Positions 1 through 8,532 of a DNA stretch of 39,143 bases are shown piece after piece. The stretch covers positions 1-39,143 of the forward strand of contig NZ_QPLT01000023.1 in assembly GCF_003666015.1 (NCBI RefSeq), read 5' to 3'. The stretch's first letter is position 1. Each line of letters opens with the position of its first letter. The stretch comes from Halorubrum sp. Atlit-26R (GTDB taxonomy: Archaea; Halobacteriota; Halobacteria; Halobacteriales; Haloferacaceae). A program made the translations under genes and the position numbers. The notes below the pieces were generated by a model. The model had not been told where the DNA came from, made no database searches, and was given only the letters and a program-made list of their open reading frames with translations.

Positions 1-159
1 ACCCAATTCCTCAAGAAGAATAACTGTATTCGAAAGTGATAGTCCAGCAAGATGGTGGCGAATACCCTTTTCAATGATCTCGCGGGGTGTCCGCTCTCGC
101 TCCACAAACTCCAAGTCGATCCACTCGGTACACTCGGTGAGGCGGGCGGTTTTCGGCAT
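1..159 (-). CDS. IS6-family transposase, N-terminal fragment
   Basis: The 53 visible codons start with MPKTARLTECTEWIDLEF and continue through RTPREIIEKGIRHHLAGLSL. This is the N-terminal region typical of haloarchaeal IS6-family (ISH14/ISH15-like) transposases: a short leader followed by a helix-turn-helix segment. The gene runs off the left edge before the DDE catalytic domain. Family members are about 220-240 residues, so roughly three quarters are outside the window. The ATG is read from CAT at 157-159. Codon use is less GC-rich than in the housekeeping genes, as expected for a mobile element. Recognition is from memory of the family. Confidence 0.8.
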   Translation of the reverse strand, partial: MPKTARLTECTEWIDLEFVERERTPREIIEKGIRHHLAGLSLSNTVILLEELG

Positions 160-203
160 AGAGCACTGAATCCTCGTCCCGCCTCTTCCTTAACTTAACA
201 CCG
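1..203 (-). mobile_element. IS6-family insertion sequence, right part (cut by window edge)
   Basis: This is the 5' end of an IS6-family element, with the transposase start at 159 and a terminal repeat-like sequence beyond it. Read on the minus strand, the candidate tip is GGTGTTAAGTTAAGG (202 down to 188). The same GTTAAGTT core occurs at the other end of the family, at 39023-39030. The element boundary lies roughly at 203-207, because the 57-nt repeat of the neighbouring array starts at 219 and loses its pattern there. The exact end and target duplication cannot be fixed from this window. Confidence 0.7.
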
Positions 204-276
204 CGAAAAACTCCAGCCGATTATTTATAAATGAGAAATCGCAGATCGACGGTAAATACCGCCAAAGCCCCAGCCA
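203..276 (-). repeat. 57-nt tandem repeat, one full unit plus a unit broken by IS6
   Basis: On the minus strand one full 57-nt unit runs from 276 down to 220. It starts TGGCTGGGGCTTTGG and carries ATTTATAAATAAT near its end. A second unit starts at 219 (CGGCTGGAG) but loses the pattern after about ten bases, where the IS6 element begins. The same 57-nt unit follows the two related elements at 6193 and 34556. The array was evidently longer before the insertion. Confidence 0.75.
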
Positions 277-493
277 CGAGGACTCGCGCGACTCGCTGCG
301 CTCCTCACTCGGTCGCTACCGCTCCCTCGTTCCGGTGCTTGCGTCGTCAAGCTTCGTCCTCGTGGCTGCCCCTTTGAGTCCCACCCCGCACCGCAACCGC
401 GCCTCACACCTCCCCAGCCTCGTCGCTCGCGCTTAAAAGCGCTCGCGACTCCCTCGCGCGTGCGACTCGCGCCCTGCGGGCGCTCGTCGGCAC
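262..493 (-). ncRNA. Candidate structured RNA element, copy A
   Basis: This is the first of three related intergenic elements (others at 5946-6207 and 34331-34570). P1 (493-460) has a GCGCCC/GGGCGC tip, a tandem GA/GA internal loop and a lower stem GAC/GTC. P2 (449-422) pairs GTCGC with GCGAC, then GA/GA, then GCGCTT with AAGCGC. P3 pairs CAGCCACGAGGAC (368-356) with GTCCTCGTGGCTG (283-271). A CAAAG/CTTTG closing helix lies beyond an all-G internal loop. The invariant block GGGACTCAAAGGGGCAG is at 382-366. The helices have different sequences from copies B and C but pair equally well. No significant ORF explains it. It could be an RNA gene or a structured repeat or MITE-like element. Confidence 0.5.
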
Positions 494-514
494 ACGCCGA
501 CCGCAGGAGACTCG

Positions 515-521
515 TTTATAC
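515..521 (-). promoter_or_regulatory. TATA-like box ahead of element copy A
   Basis: GTATAAA on the minus strand, centred about 25 nt before the first paired base of P1 at 493. Copies B and C have a TATA-like box in the equivalent place, which supports transcription of the element. Spacing differs between copies (about 21-30 nt). Confidence 0.4.
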
Positions 522-541
522 GTGGCGACGGTCGAAATCGG

Positions 542-727
542 CTACTCGTCGTCGTTGTCGATCGACTCCTCGACCGCGTGATGCGGCCCCACCGGCCCGT
601 GCGTCGGACAGACGCCGGCGATGGGGGTCGCGTTGAGACAGCAGGTGCGCCGCTGGCCTGCGACGAGGCCTTTTGAGAGGGGTTCGCCGCAGCGAGCGCA
701 GTACGACTCCGTCTCGTCGCCGGCCAT
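542..727 (-). CDS. Small CxxC zinc-finger-like protein (61 aa)
   Basis: A 61-residue protein starting at the ATG at 727, two bases downstream of the P450 stop codon, so it is probably co-transcribed with it. It has CARCG at residues 10-14, a CC pair near 29-30 and a further Cys in CPTHG, arranged like a zinc-binding micro-protein. The C-terminus is acidic (EESIDNDDE). Haloarchaea carry many such CPxCG-type small proteins, mostly of unknown role. I do not recognise a specific family. A ferredoxin role for the P450 is unlikely, because the four-Cys spacing of [2Fe-2S] ferredoxins is absent. Confidence 0.65.
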   Translation of the reverse strand: MAGDETESYCARCGEPLSKGLVAGQRRTCCLNATPIAGVCPTHGPVGPHHAVEESIDNDDE

Positions 728-729
728 CC

Positions 730-2121
730 CTACCGCTCGCGGATCCGCATCGGCACCGGGTGGTTCGGGTGCATCGTCAGCGAGCCGCGCAGCGAGAGGT
801 CCGGTCCCTCGTAGTCGAGGTCGAACCGCGAGCAGACGGTCGCGAGGATGATCTTGGCCTCCAGCAGCGAGAACGCCTTGCCGATACAGTGGCGCGGGCC
901 GCCGCCGAACGGGAAGTACGCAAATCTGGGGCGTTGGCTCCGACGCTCGGCCGTCCAGCGGTCGGGGTCGAACTTTTCAGGGTCGTTGTACCAGCGCTCG
1001 GACCGGTGGATCACCCACTGGGAGACCATCAGCGCCGAGCCCTCGGGGATCCGGTACCCCCCCAGTTTCACGTCGAGCTTCGGCTCGCGGAACAGGGTGT
1101 AGACCGGTGGGTAGAGCCGCATCGACTCGTTGAGCACGCGCTCGGTGTACTCCATCTCGCGGACCGCGTCCGCGGTCAGGGGGCCGGTACTCACAGCTTC
1201 CTTGGCTTCGCCTTCGACCCGCTCGCGTGCCTCGGGGTGGTCCGAGAGGAGGTAGAAGGTGTACGTCAGTGCGAGCGCGGTGGTGTCGTGGCCCGCGAGG
1301 AGCATCGTCACCAGCTCGTCGCGGAGGTTCTCGTCGGTCTGCTCGCCGCGGTCGCGGGCGCGGAGCAGGACGGAGAGCAGGTCCATCGGGAGGTCGGCGT
1401 CAGGGTCGCCCGGCGGCCCGCGGACGCCGGTCCCGTCGGGGCCGGCGGGGTCGACGCTCGGGTCGCGCTCCGTGCCGCGGCGGCGGGCGACGATGTCGTC
1501 GATCACCGATTCGAGCGTGTCGATCGCGGCGTCGAACTCGCGGTTCTCGCGGGTCGGCATCCAGTCCGGAATCAGGTACCGACGGGGGTCGGGCTCGAAC
1601 CGGGCGCCGAGCGGTTCGAGGTTCTCCTGAACCGTCTTCACCTCCTCGTCGGTGACGTCGGCGCCGAACATCGCCGTGACGATGATCTTGACGGTGAGCC
1701 GCGCTAACTCTAACTGGAGGTCGACGACGTCGCCGTCCGCCCAGTCGGCGACGTGCGACTCGGCGTGGTCGGCCATCACGCCGGCGAGCGCGCCGATCCG
1801 GCGGTTGTGGAACGCGGGGTTCGCCAGCTTCCGCTGCCGTTGCCACGTCTCGCCCTCGCTCATGAGGAGGCCGTCGCCGAGCAGGGTGTCCATCGCGTCG
1901 TCGAACTGCGGCTTTCGGTAGCGTTCGGCGTCCGCGACGAGCACGCGCTCGACGTCCGCGGGGTTCGTGAGCATGTACGTCTCCCGCGGGCCGAGATTCA
2001 GTCGCACCACGTCGCCGTAGCTGTCGGCGCAGGCGCGCAGGAAGCCGAAGGGGTCGTCGGCGAACTGGCGACCGTTGCCGAACAGGGGGTCGCCCAGCGG
2101 TCCGGGCGGCGTAACGGACAT
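730..2121 (-). CDS. Cytochrome P450
   Basis: A 463-residue soluble heme-thiolate monooxygenase of normal length. Visible signatures: the I-helix oxygen-activation motif AGHDTTA (Asp279), the K-helix ExxR at Glu332-Arg335 (NESMRLYPP), the meander region ending PDRW, and the heme loop FGGGPRHCIGKAF with axial ligand Cys412. It lacks an N-terminal membrane anchor, as usual for prokaryotic P450s. It most resembles haloarchaeal CYP174-type enzymes, but that assignment is from memory. The substrate is unknown, and no carotenoid or terpenoid genes are adjacent. The ATG at 2121 gives a natural N-terminus (MSVTPPGPLGDPLFGN). The zinc-finger ORF follows two bases after the stop. Confidence 0.92.
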   Translation of the reverse strand: MSVTPPGPLGDPLFGNGRQFADDPFGFLRACADSYGDVVRLNLGPRETYMLTNPADVERVLVADAERYRKPQFDDAMDTLLGDGLLMSEGETWQRQRKLANPAFHNRRIGALAGVMADHAESHVADWADGDVVDLQLELARLTVKIIVTAMFGADVTDEEVKTVQENLEPLGARFEPDPRRYLIPDWMPTRENREFDAAIDTLESVIDDIVARRRGTERDPSVDPAGPDGTGVRGPPGDPDADLPMDLLSVLLRARDRGEQTDENLRDELVTMLLAGHDTTALALTYTFYLLSDHPEARERVEGEAKEAVSTGPLTADAVREMEYTERVLNESMRLYPPVYTLFREPKLDVKLGGYRIPEGSALMVSQWVIHRSERWYNDPEKFDPDRWTAERRSQRPRFAYFPFGGGPRHCIGKAFSLLEAKIILATVCSRFDLDYEGPDLSLRGSLTMHPNHPVPMRIRER

Positions 2122-2271
2122 ACAATTTCTGGGGGTTGAGCGGGGTTAAACGTTCGGCGGAGCGCGAAGCGTGGCGGGGAACACGAGACGTGAGAAGAGC
2201 GGACGGGATCGGGGGGTCGGGGCGCGGTGAGGCTGGGCGTCGGAGCGCGGCGAGCGCGGGGGGCCGGGGCG

Positions 2272-3897
2272 TTACCGCGCGTCCAGCCGCTCGACGCGGG
2301 CGATCAGCTCGTCGACGGCCGCCTCCTGGTCGTCGGTGGCGTCGACGATGCGCTCGGTCGCGTCCTCGGTGCGGTCGGAGCGCTCGCGGACCGCCTCCAG
2401 CGACGAGGTCAGCTCCTCGACGGTCGCGGCCTGGTCGTCGGTGGTCCGCGCCACCTCCGCGACGCCCGCGGCCGCCTCGTCGACGGCGTCGGCGATCTCC
2501 TCTAAGGAGTCGAGGACCGTCTCGATCTCGGTGCCCGCGTCCTCGATGCGCTCGTGGGAGCGCTCGACGGCGGTCGTCGTCTCCGCGGACTGCGCCTGGA
2601 GCTTGTCGAGGCTCTCCGTGATCTCCTCGGTGTAGCCGCGGGTCTCGTCGGCGAGCTTCTTCACCTCCTCGGCGACGACCGCGAAGCCGTCGCCGCCCTC
2701 GCCGGCGCGGGCGGCCTCGATGTTGGCGTTCAAGGCGAGCAGGTTCGTCTGCTCGGCCACGTCGGAGATGACCTCGATGACCTCCTCGATGTCGTCCATG
2801 CGCTCGGAGAGCGCGCCGACGCTCTCGACCAGCTCGTCGCCGATCTCGACGACGTCCTCCGTCGCCTGACGCGCGTCCTCGCTGGCGTCGAGCCCCTCGT
2901 CGGCGGCGTCGGCGGCCGCGACCGCGGCGGAGTCGACCTGGTCCGCGGTGGCGGCGACTTCCTCCATCCCCGCGGAGAAGGACTGCATCTCCGAGACGCT
3001 CTCTTCGAGGAGCTCGTTCTGCTCGTCGACGTTCTCGGCGATGTCGGCGGCCGCGGCGCTCGCCTCCTCGACGGTCTCGTCGAGGTCGCGCGCCTTCTCG
3101 TGGACCCCCGAGGAGAGCTGGTCTAAGTTCTCGGCCATCTGGTTGACGACGTCGACGACGCGGACCAAGTCGGCGCTGAGGTGATCGAAGGAGTCGCGGC
3201 GGCTCGCGCGGGCGTCGAGGTTCCCCTCGCCGATCGCCTCCGCAGTCTCCCGGACCTCCGCGACCAGCTCGCCCGTGGCGTCGCGCTGGTTCACGTTCTC
3301 CGTGCGGTCGACGACGACCTCCGTCACGCCGACGAGATCTCCGGTCTCCTCGTCGTACATCGCGGTCGCCGTGAACTCGATGTGGCGCTCATCGCCGTGG
3401 CGGTCGACCATCGTGCTGGTGTCGCGGTAGCGGTTGCGGCCGGCCTCGCGACGCTCGACGCCGTGGACCTCGTCGGCGGTGTCCGGCACGTCGAGCACCT
3501 TGTCGGCGAGCGTGTCGGCCCGGCGGCCGTCGGGGTAGAACAGCTCCGAGACGTGGTCGTGGCCGATCGCCTCCTCGCGCTCGACGCCGGTGAGCGACGC
3601 GATCGCCTCGTTCCACTCCGCGACGTTCCCCTCGCAGTCGAGGATAAACGTCGGGACGCTGGTGGCGTTGAACACCTGCTGGAAGCCGGCGCCCGCGAGC
3701 GTCGCCGCGCGGTTCACGCCGTCGGCGTCGGTGAACGTGTGGTCGCCGCCGATCTCGTCGGCGGTGTCAGTCGGTGTGCCGTCGGCTGATCCGGCGGAAT
3801 CGGGTCCGTCCTCGACGACGACGCCCCCGTCGGGGACCGACCGAGAGTCGGTCCCCCGTCCGAGTAGCCGCCGCAGACGCTCGCGAAGTCCCGTCAT
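2272..3897 (-). CDS. Soluble methyl-accepting (Htr-type) transducer with PAS domain
   Basis: A 541-residue cytoplasmic signal transducer that would feed CheA/CheW. A PAS sensor (about residues 65-200: [28 protein letters not shown]) is followed by a linker/HAMP-like helical part. A long coiled-coil MCP signalling domain contains the conserved hairpin tip [20 protein letters not shown]. No transmembrane segment is visible, so it senses an internal signal; a PAS-bound cofactor such as heme or flavin is possible but not shown. Glu/Gln-rich methylation helices flank the tip. I chose the ATG at 3897; an in-frame TTG seven codons upstream is less likely. It is divergent from uvrC. Confidence 0.9.
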   Translation of the reverse strand: MTGLRERLRRLLGRGTDSRSVPDGGVVVEDGPDSAGSADGTPTDTADEIGGDHTFTDADGVNRAATLAGAGFQQVFNATSVPTFILDCEGNVAEWNEAIASLTGVEREEAIGHDHVSELFYPDGRRADTLADKVLDVPDTADEVHGVERREAGRNRYRDTSTMVDRHGDERHIEFTATAMYDEETGDLVGVTEVVVDRTENVNQRDATGELVAEVRETAEAIGEGNLDARASRRDSFDHLSADLVRVVDVVNQMAENLDQLSSGVHEKARDLDETVEEASAAAADIAENVDEQNELLEESVSEMQSFSAGMEEVAATADQVDSAAVAAADAADEGLDASEDARQATEDVVEIGDELVESVGALSERMDDIEEVIEVISDVAEQTNLLALNANIEAARAGEGGDGFAVVAEEVKKLADETRGYTEEITESLDKLQAQSAETTTAVERSHERIEDAGTEIETVLDSLEEIADAVDEAAAGVAEVARTTDDQAATVEELTSSLEAVRERSDRTEDATERIVDATDDQEAAVDELIARVERLDAR

Positions 3898-3974
3898 GTC
3901 TACGTCACCGTCTCCCAACCGACATGATAAACCGCACGTCCCGGTATTCGTGTTTGATAATTTGCGGACGCGGT

Positions 3975-4050
3975 AGGCGGTGGGCGGCGGGCAACGGGCG
4001 GTGGGCGGCGAGCAACGGGCGGTGGGCGGCGGGCAACGGGCGGCGGGCGC
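3975..4050. repeat. 21-bp GC-rich tandem repeat before uvrC
   Basis: About 3.5 copies of a 21-bp unit (GGGCGGTGGGCGGCGGGCAAC) lie in the divergent intergenic region between the transducer and uvrC. Because 21 is a multiple of three, the reading frame stays open upstream of uvrC, giving a false N-terminal extension of Gly/Gln/Arg residues. Confidence 0.85.
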
Positions 4051-4117
4051 CAGCGAGCCGGGAGCGCCCGGCCCGCAGCGTTCAATGGCGTCGGGCGGCT
4101 ACGGCGATCCGAGACCG

Positions 4118-5887
4118 ATGGACGCCGACGCGGTGCGCGAGCGGGCCCGAGACCTCCCGACGGAGCCCGGGGTCTACCAGTTCCGCGCGGGCGAGACGAC
4201 GCTGTACGTCGGGAAGGCGCTCGACCTCCGCGACCGAGTGCGGTCGTACGCGGACCCGCGCTCGGGGCGCATCCGCGGGATGGTCGAGCGCGCCGACCGG
4301 ATCGAGTTCGCGGTCACCGACACGGAGACGCAGGCGCTCCTCTTGGAGGCGAACCTCATCAAGCGGCTCCGGCCGCGGTACAACGTCCGGCTGAAGGACG
4401 ACAAGTCGTACCCCTTGGTCGCCTTCTCCGACCATGAGGTGCCCCGGATCGAGGTGACCCGCGACCCCGAGGCGGGCGCGGTCGCGTACGGCCCGTTCAC
4501 CGACGTGGGCCGCGTCGAGACCGTGGTGAAGGCGGTGCGGGAGGTGTACGGCCTCCGCGGCTGCTCGGACCACAAGTACGAGGGCCGCGACCGGCCCTGC
4601 CTCGACTACGAGATGGGAATCTGCTCGGCGCCGTGTACCGGGGAGATATCGCCCGCGGACTACGCCGAGGACGTCGCCGCCGCGCGGCGCTTCTTCGAGG
4701 GCGAGACCGGCGTCCTCGCGGACCCCCTGCGGCGGCGGATGGAGGCCGCCGCCGAGGCGAACGAGTTCGAGCGCGCCGCGAACCTCCGCGACCGCCTCGA
4801 AGCCGTCGAGGCGTTCCACGGCGAGGGCGGCGAGGCCGTCAGCGACCGGAGCGACGACCGCACCGTCGACGTGCTGGCGGCCGCGGTCGAGGGCGACGCG
4901 GCCCGCGTGGCCCGGCTCCACAGCGAGCGCGGCCAACTGGTCGACCGGAGCCGGCACCGGTTGGACGCGGCGGCGGTGGGGGACGCGGGGGGAGGAACGG
5001 AAGACGGCGCCGACGCCAACACCCCCGCGGCCGTCCTCGCGGCGTTCCTCGCGCAGTACTACGCCGAGCGTGAGTTCCCGGACGCGGTCCTCCTCGCCGA
5101 GCGGCCCGCCGACCGCGACGTGGTCGACTGGCTGGAGGGCGAGGGAGTCGCGGTGCGCGTGCCGGGCGCCGGCCGGGAGGCGAAGCTCGTCGAGCTCGCC
5201 CTCAAGAACGCCCGGAAGCGCGGCGGGCGCGACGACCCCGTGGGCGCGCTCGGAGAGCGGCTCGGAATCGCCCGCCCGGAGCGGATCGAGGGGTTCGACG
5301 TGAGCCACGCCCAGGGGACCGCGGTGGTCGGCTCCGACGTGTGCTTCGTCGACGGCAGCGCCGAGACCGCCGACTACCGGCGGAAGAAGCTCACCGACCG
5401 CAACGACGACTACGCGAACATGCGCGAGCTGGTCCGGTGGCGCGCCGAGCGCGCGGTCGAGGACCGGGACGACCGCCCCGACCCCGACCTCCTCCTCATC
5501 GACGGCGGCGAGGGGCAGCTGGGCGCCGCCCGCGACGCGCTCGCGGAGACGGGGTGGGACGCCCCCGTCGTCGCGCTCGCCAAGTCAGAGGAGCTGGTCG
5601 TCACCCCGACGGGAACCCAGCGATGGCCCGACGACGCGCCCGAGCTCCACCTGCTCCAGCGCGTTCGCGACGAGGCGCACCGCTTCGCCGTCTCCTACCA
5701 CCAGACCGTCCGCGACGAGGTGGCGACCGTCCTCGACGACGTGCCCGGCGTCGGCCCCGAGACCCGCCGCCGCCTCCTCCGCCGGTTCGGTTCGGTGGAG
5801 AACGTCCGCGACGCCTCCCGCGCGGACCTCACCGACGTCGACGGCGTCGGCGACGCGACCGCCGATACGATCCGGGAGCGCTTATAA
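4118..5887 (+). CDS. uvrC: Excinuclease ABC subunit C
   Basis: Dual-incision nuclease of UvrABC nucleotide excision repair, 589 residues from the chosen ATG. The N-terminal GIY-YIG domain (GVYQF...[13 protein letters not shown]) makes the 3' incision. A UVR motif for UvrB binding follows ([20 protein letters not shown]), then an RNase H-like 5'-incision domain ([27 protein letters not shown]) and a C-terminal helix-hairpin-helix pair ([26 protein letters not shown]). The start [10 protein letters not shown] fits the family best. An ATG at 4085 would add 11 residues ([11 protein letters not shown]), and the still longer open frame is made by the 21-bp repeat. uvrA and uvrB are not in the window. 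Element copy B starts right after the stop codon. Confidence 0.95.
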   Translation: MDADAVRERARDLPTEPGVYQFRAGETTLYVGKALDLRDRVRSYADPRSGRIRGMVERADRIEFAVTDTETQALLLEANLIKRLRPRYNVRLKDDKSYPLVAFSDHEVPRIEVTRDPEAGAVAYGPFTDVGRVETVVKAVREVYGLRGCSDHKYEGRDRPCLDYEMGICSAPCTGEISPADYAEDVAAARRFFEGETGVLADPLRRRMEAAAEANEFERAANLRDRLEAVEAFHGEGGEAVSDRSDDRTVDVLAAAVEGDAARVARLHSERGQLVDRSRHRLDAAAVGDAGGGTEDGADANTPAAVLAAFLAQYYAEREFPDAVLLAERPADRDVVDWLEGEGVAVRVPGAGREAKLVELALKNARKRGGRDDPVGALGERLGIARPERIEGFDVSHAQGTAVVGSDVCFVDGSAETADYRRKKLTDRNDDYANMRELVRWRAERAVEDRDDRPDPDLLLIDGGEGQLGAARDALAETGWDAPVVALAKSEELVVTPTGTQRWPDDAPELHLLQRVRDEAHRFAVSYHQTVRDEVATVLDDVPGVGPETRRRLLRRFGSVENVRDASRADLTDVDGVGDATADTIRERL

Positions 5888-5912
5888 ATGGAACGGCAGA
5901 TGGCGACGATGT

Positions 5913-5920
5913 CTTATAAG
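5913..5920 (+). promoter_or_regulatory. TATA-like box ahead of element copy B
   Basis: CTTATAAG, about 30 nt before the first paired base of P1 at 5946. A second TATA-like CTTATAAATG overlaps the uvrC stop codon at 5881-5890. Confidence 0.4.
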
Positions 5921-5945
5921 TAGACGCGGCGGTGGCGGTCGGCGC

Positions 5946-6207
5946 GTGCCTGCGAGCGGCCGACAGGCCGCGAGCCAGCACGCGCGAGGGAGTCGCCCGG
6001 GCGGAGCGAAGCGGAGGCCGGGCGACGAGGCTGGGGAGGCGTGAGGCTGCGGTGCCGTGTAGGGCGGGGCGGGGCGGGGCGGGACTCAAAGGGGCAGTCG
6101 GGAGGCCGGCGGAGGCGACGTAAGCACCGCAACGAGGGAGCGAACGAAGTGAGCGACTGAGTGAGGAGCGCAGCGAGCGTCCGCCGGCCTCCCGGCTGGG
6201 GCTTTGG
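5946..6207 (+). ncRNA. Candidate structured RNA element, copy B
   Basis: Same architecture as copies A and C. P1 (5946-5981) has a GCGGCC/GGCCGC tip, tandem GA/GA loop and TGC/GCA lower stem with a bulged C on the 5' side. P2 pairs GTCGCCCGG (5992-6000) with CCGGGCGAC (6018-6026) around a GGAGCGAAGCGGA-like apex. P3 is 19 bp, CAGTCGGGAGGCCGGCGGA (6095-6113) with its partner at 6180-6198, including one G-U. The invariant blocks GACGAGGCTGGGGAGG and GGGACTCAAAGGGGCAG (from 6081) are present. A run of GGGGC repeats at 6063-6082 is longer than in the other copies. It fills the 468-nt gap between uvrC and thpR, and no credible ORF competes. Confidence 0.5.
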
Positions 6208-6306
6208 AAGCGTTCTCTGTAGGTCTGTTATCAGGCGCATATAGCCGAGCGGCTGGGGCTTTGGGGGAGTCCGTCTCGCCGAGCGGTATTTATAAACTAG
6301 CGAGCG
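6193..6306 (+). repeat. 57-nt tandem repeats after copy B (two units)
   Basis: Two adjacent 57-nt units (6193-6249 and 6250-6306), both starting CGGCTGGGGCTTTGG. The first unit starts inside the 3' strand of P3. The second carries ATTTATAAAC, and a further CTTATAAAC at 6319-6327 sits about 30 nt before the thpR ATG. Repeat-derived TATA boxes may therefore drive thpR. Confidence 0.75.
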
Positions 6307-6355
6307 ATTCCACGCCAGACACTTATAAACAAACTCGATCAAAAACTCACACGTA

Positions 6356-6931
6356 ATGCGAGCGTTCTTCGCCGTCGACCTCCCGGACTCCCTCGCGCCG
6401 GCCGTCGCGGACGCGCAGGCCCCGTTCGCGGACGCGCGCGGCGTCAATCCGGTCGACCCCGAACAGGCCCACGTGACGCTGAAGTTCCTCGGCGAGATCG
6501 GCGGACGCGACGACGAGACCGAACCGACGGTCGACGACGTGATCGCGGCCGGCGAGCGCGCGATCGACCGCGCCGCCGTCGCCCCATTTAAATGTACCAT
6601 CGCCGACCTCGGCGTCTTCCCGAACCGCGACTACGTCTCCGTCGCCTGGGCCGGGGTCGACAGCGGGACCGAGGAACTCACCGCGCTTCACGAGGCGCTC
6701 GAAGCGGAGACGACCGCGCTCGGCGTCGACCCGGAAGAGCACGAGTTCACCCCGCACGTCACGCTGGCCCGGGTCGAGAACGCGACCGGCGCCGAGGCGG
6801 TCCGCGACGCGCTCGACGCCGACGACCCCGAAATCGGGAGCTTCGCGGTCGACGAGATCCGACTGATGAGATCGACGCTGACCGAGTCGGGACCCGAGTA
6901 CGACGTCGCCCTGGAGTTCGACCTCGGGTGA
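6356..6931 (+). CDS. thpR: RNA 2',3'-cyclic phosphodiesterase (2'-5' RNA ligase family)
   Basis: A 191-residue member of the 2H phosphoesterase superfamily, which opens 2',3'-cyclic phosphates on RNA ends and in some cases ligates tRNA half-molecules through 2'-5' bonds. The two catalytic HxT motifs are intact: HVTL at residues 39-42 (in AHVTLKFLGEI) and HVTL at 134-137 (in TPHVTLARVEN). Length is normal for archaeal ThpR. The ATG at 6356 follows an AT-rich promoter-like stretch at the end of the 57-nt repeats. Substrate is inferred from the family. Confidence 0.93.
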   Translation: MRAFFAVDLPDSLAPAVADAQAPFADARGVNPVDPEQAHVTLKFLGEIGGRDDETEPTVDDVIAAGERAIDRAAVAPFKCTIADLGVFPNRDYVSVAWAGVDSGTEELTALHEALEAETTALGVDPEEHEFTPHVTLARVENATGAEAVRDALDADDPEIGSFAVDEIRLMRSTLTESGPEYDVALEFDLG

Positions 6932-7020
6932 GGCGCTCCGACACGCGTCTCCGGTGAGATTCTCACCGCTGATAGCCGCGGGCGTACGTTTAACGTACCG
7001 GATCGGTGAGGGGTTCTCAG

Positions 7021-8439
7021 ATGGACGACGGGCCGCGATCGGAGGGCGCCACGGGATCGGCGGGGAGCGGCGGCGCCGGGCGGAGCGGCCGTCCGACCGA
7101 CGGTGGCCCCCCGGCGGTGGCGCGGCTCGACCGGCGGTTCGACGCGTCGACGCGGCGCGAGGCGGCCGAGGCGCTCGGCAACCCCTCCAGTTCGATGAGC
7201 GCCGCCGCCGAGCGGATCGTCGAGGGGCTGTTCGAGACCGCGCTCGGCGACCCCGACGAGGCCGTCCGCGCGGCGGCGATCGAGTCGCTGTACTTCCACG
7301 GCGACGACCACGTCGACCGGTTAGCGCGGCGGATCGCCGAGCGTCGGGCCGCCGAAGGCGACACCCGAGAGGCGGGACGCGGCGTCGCCGAGACGTTCTC
7401 GCGCTGGCTGGGACACGAACGGGCCGCGTATCGGATGCTCGGCGCGACCGGGCTGTCGGCCGTCGGCGACGAGGGCGCCGCCGGCCGGCTCCGCGAGGCG
7501 TTCGGCGACGACGACGCGCGGGTCCGCGCTCGGGCCGTCAGGGGGTACGCGCGGGTCGGCGGCGAGGCGGTCGAGGCCGTCCGGCCGCTGGTGAACGCGC
7601 CGAACGAGCTCGTGCGCGGCGCCGCGCTCGACGCGCTCGTCGCGATCGGCAGCGACGACGCGGTCGAGCTGCTCGCGCTCGCGGCGCGGCGCGGGAACGA
7701 GCGGCTCCGGCTCGCCGTCGTCGACCGACTGGGAGCGCTCGACCGACGGGACGCGACCGGGGTACTGATCGGGTCGCTACGGGACCCCGCCGAGGCGGTC
7801 CGCCGGGCGGCCGCGAGGTCCGTCGCCGCGGTGGTCGCCGAGGCGGACGCGGTCCCCGCGGGCGAGGTTCGCGACCGCCTCCTCGCCGAGCGACCCTTCG
7901 AGGCCGACGGCCCGCTCGCGGCGTTCCGGGCGGTCGCCGCGGAGCGAACCGCGGCCGACCGGGCCGCGGAGAGCGGGGAGGCCGCCGGGTCGCGGGAGGG
8001 CGTGACCTCCGGGTCGCGAGAGCGCGTCGACGCGAAGACGAAGCGGTACGCGGCGTGGCTGTACTGTGAGCTCCTCGAGGCCGCGGACCCGACGGCCGCC
8101 GACCGGTCGGCGGCCGTCGAGTGGCTGATCGACGCGCTCGACCACCGCGACCGACTAGTCGCGGACCTCGCCGCCGCGTACCTGCCGCGGATCGTCTCGG
8201 CGGACGCGGCCGAGGAGGACCCCTTAGAGGGCGCGACCGAGTCCCCGCTCGGCGTCGACGTCGAGCGAAGGCTGCGCGCGCTCGCGAGCGACGAGGCCGC
8301 CGCCGAGGCCGCGCGGGAGCGCGCCAGGGCGGTGTTGCGGCGGTTCAAGCGGGCCGTCGTCGAGGCGGCCGCGGACCGCCACGTGGAGTACGTGTACGTC
8401 CGCTGGCCCGCGGACTACACCGAGAGCTACAACGAGTGA
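7021..8439 (+). CDS. HEAT-repeat protein
   Basis: A 472-residue acidic protein built from repeated helical pairs of HEAT / PBS-lyase-like type, for example DEAVRAAAIESLYFHG, DARVRARAVRGYARVG, NELVRGAALDALVAIG and AEAVRRAAARSVAAV. Such repeats form a superhelical scaffold for protein binding. No catalytic motif is visible, so it is probably an adaptor. The first 40 residues are low-complexity (Gly/Ser/Arg). I chose the ATG at 7021; an in-frame GTG at 7006 is five codons upstream and overlaps a plausible GGTGAGG ribosome site. The C-terminus ends YVRWPADYTESYNE. It stands alone between thpR and a convergent gene, so context gives no function. Confidence 0.85.
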   Translation: MDDGPRSEGATGSAGSGGAGRSGRPTDGGPPAVARLDRRFDASTRREAAEALGNPSSSMSAAAERIVEGLFETALGDPDEAVRAAAIESLYFHGDDHVDRLARRIAERRAAEGDTREAGRGVAETFSRWLGHERAAYRMLGATGLSAVGDEGAAGRLREAFGDDDARVRARAVRGYARVGGEAVEAVRPLVNAPNELVRGAALDALVAIGSDDAVELLALAARRGNERLRLAVVDRLGALDRRDATGVLIGSLRDPAEAVRRAAARSVAAVVAEADAVPAGEVRDRLLAERPFEADGPLAAFRAVAAERTAADRAAESGEAAGSREGVTSGSRERVDAKTKRYAAWLYCELLEAADPTAADRSAAVEWLIDALDHRDRLVADLAAAYLPRIVSADAAEEDPLEGATESPLGVDVERRLRALASDEAAAEAARERARAVLRRFKRAVVEAAADRHVEYVYVRWPADYTESYNE

Positions 8440-8532
8440 CCGATCGACGAGACGGCGGGGGACCGGGCGTCCGCAGACGCGGACGGGGCGGCGGAGCCCG
8501 CACCGGCCGCCGAGGTGCCGCGGAACCCCAGC

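Noticed and set aside
225..407. Open frame of 60 residues within element copy A (and similar frames in copies B and C)
   Set aside because: The frames follow conserved nucleotide blocks but are not conserved as proteins; helices covary at positions that would change amino acids freely, so the structure explains the sequence better than coding.
3898..3918. TTG start seven codons upstream of the transducer ATG
   Set aside because: The ATG at 3897 begins directly before the basic helix [13 protein letters not shown] and is the more usual start.
3980..4117. N-terminal extension of uvrC by 46 residues
   Set aside because: It is made by the in-frame 21-bp tandem repeat and has Gly/Gln/Arg low complexity; the family start is at 4118 or possibly 4085.
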